Shown here one piece after another: positions 63,240 to 64,000 of a DNA stretch of 64,000 nucleotides. Below the pieces are notes generated by a model. That model ran no database searches. It saw nothing but the letters and a program-made list of their open reading frames with translations, and was not told the origin of the DNA. Source of the stretch: Terriglobus albidus (GTDB taxonomy: Bacteria > Acidobacteriota > Terriglobia > Terriglobales > Acidobacteriaceae); the NCBI RefSeq assembly GCF_025685425.1, contig NZ_JAGTAS010000052.1, positions 62,001-126,000 on the forward strand, given 5' to 3'. Numbering within the stretch: position 1 is the stretch's first letter; every line of letters begins with the position of its first letter. A program made the translations under genes and the position numbers.

Positions 63240-64000
63240 ATGATGCAGACGGCCCAACAGCAGCAGCCCCTCCTCTCCACCTCGTTTCCCGCCGAGTTCA
63301 CACCTGGCGCCCGCTCCGCAGTGCGTACCTGCCTGCGTGTACAGCCGGAAGAAAAGGTCACTCTCATCACCGATGAAAAGTGCCTTTCCATCGCTGCCTC
63401 CATCGCGGCAGAGCTGGAGGACCTGGGTTGTATCTGGAATGGCTTTATCTTGGAACAACTTGCGCCCCGGCCGCTGGCGAACATGCCGCAGGCGGTTCTG
63501 GATGATATGGAGACCTCCCAGGTCTCAATCTTCGCCGTGGAAGTGCAGCCGAACGAGCTGCGCAGCCGTATGCAAATGACCGATGTGGTGAACCGCCAGG
63601 GAATCCGCCATGCCCACATGGTGAACATCACCCCCGAGATCATGACCCAGGGCATGCGCGCTGATTATCAGGCAGTCGATGAGCTCTCCCAGGCTGTACT
63701 GGATCGCGTGCAGAAGGCGACTTACGTCCGCGCCACAACCCCGGCAGGCACTGACCTGCATGTGGCGCTCTCGCCCGAGTACAAGTGGTTCAAGACCTCC
63801 GGCATCATCTCGCGGGAGAAATGGGGCAACCTGCCCGGCGGCGAGTGTTTTACCGCGCCAGGAGAGGTGAACGGTGTCTTCGTCGTGGACGGCGTTGTGG
63901 GCGACTATCTCTGCGCCCGCTACGGCATTCTGGAGCACACCCCGCTTACGATCTGGATCGAGGGCAACCGCATCCGCCGCGTAGCCTGCGATAACAAGCA
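63240..64000 (+). CDS. M29-type aminopeptidase, 3' end outside the window
   Basis: The frame opens with ATGATGCAG after GGAG (63229-63232) and stays open to the right edge, so about 253 residues are visible. The sequence pattern of thermophilic-type M29 aminopeptidases is seen: RVQPEEKVTLITDEK near the start, RHAHMVNITPEIM, VRATTPAGTDLHVAL, and GGECFTAPGEVNGVFVVDG with the first metal-ligand Glu residues. The remaining metal ligands would be downstream. Metal-dependent release of N-terminal residues from peptides; probably cytosolic because no signal peptide is present. Confidence 0.88.
   Translation, partial: MMQTAQQQQPLLSTSFPAEFTPGARSAVRTCLRVQPEEKVTLITDEKCLSIAASIAAELEDLGCIWNGFILEQLAPRPLANMPQAVLDDMETSQVSIFAVEVQPNELRSRMQMTDVVNRQGIRHAHMVNITPEIMTQGMRADYQAVDELSQAVLDRVQKATYVRATTPAGTDLHVALSPEYKWFKTSGIISREKWGNLPGGECFTAPGEVNGVFVVDGVVGDYLCARYGILEHTPLTIWIEGNRIRRVACDNK

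Overview
The window reads as chromosomal DNA of a GC-rich, diderm soil bacterium, most likely an Acidobacteriota of the Terriglobia (Granulicella/Terriglobus/Edaphobacter type). The reasons are an LPS heptose module, periplasmic and outer-membrane proteins, a TonB-type receptor with an N-terminal carboxypeptidase-regulatory-like domain, Tat-exported Gfo/Idh/MocA and DUF1080 sugar proteins, and a cellulose operon with a fused bcsA-bcsB gene. The taxonomic call is inference; there is no rRNA here. Most genes are housekeeping or envelope genes and no phage, plasmid, transposase or CRISPR array is visible.

Layout. 1-5.4 kb: the end of a membrane protein gene, then two tandem DUF3857/transglutaminase-like exported proteins, one of which has lost two of its three catalytic residues. 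5.5-18.8 kb: a minus-strand cellulose operon, bcsQ-like ATPase > bcsA-bcsB fusion > bcsZ > bcsC, with 4-bp and 12-bp junctions at the front. 19.1 kb: tRNA-Lys(UUU). 19.4-23.9 kb: ATP-grasp protein, hldE, a GT9 heptosyltransferase-like gene and a divergent DUF4254 gene. 24-27.2 kb: TPR protein, a PilZ plus atypical NarL-type regulator pair, and another ATP-grasp-like protein. 27.3-30.8 kb: DUF1080 and Gfo/Idh/MocA sugar proteins and a PIN-domain toxin with an unfamiliar upstream partner. 31-36.5 kb: ABC-F ATPase, a 201-bp inverted-repeat element, secreted amidohydrolase, khpA, rpsP and an esterase. 36.8-43.2 kb: a second esterase, an orphan GAF-PAS-PAS histidine kinase, a triple tandem repeat, a stand-alone penicillin-binding transpeptidase translationally coupled to a SpoIID/zinc-peptidase fusion. 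43-49 kb: DUF1175 > alpha-2-macroglobulin > membrane protein operon. 49-58.8 kb: TonB-type receptor, small metal-binding-like protein, and an ABC exporter plus a cyclic-glucan-synthase-like giant without its phosphorylase domain. 59-61.6 kb: an ATP-grasp / DUF6572 / GCS2 amidoligase trio. 61.9-64 kb: a Tat-exported PLP aminotransferase and the start of an M29 aminopeptidase.

The common theme is the cell envelope and exopolysaccharide: cellulose (with PilZ, that is c-di-GMP, control), LPS core heptose, a putative beta-glucan and exporter, peptidoglycan remodelling, and periplasmic protease defence by alpha-2-macroglobulin.

The most unusual DNA-level signal is a roughly 108-bp dispersed element present seven times (once as a three-copy tandem array). 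It has inverted ends and a perfect internal hairpin, sits in intergenic gaps often directly after stop codons, and supplies the apparent translation start of at least two neighbouring genes.
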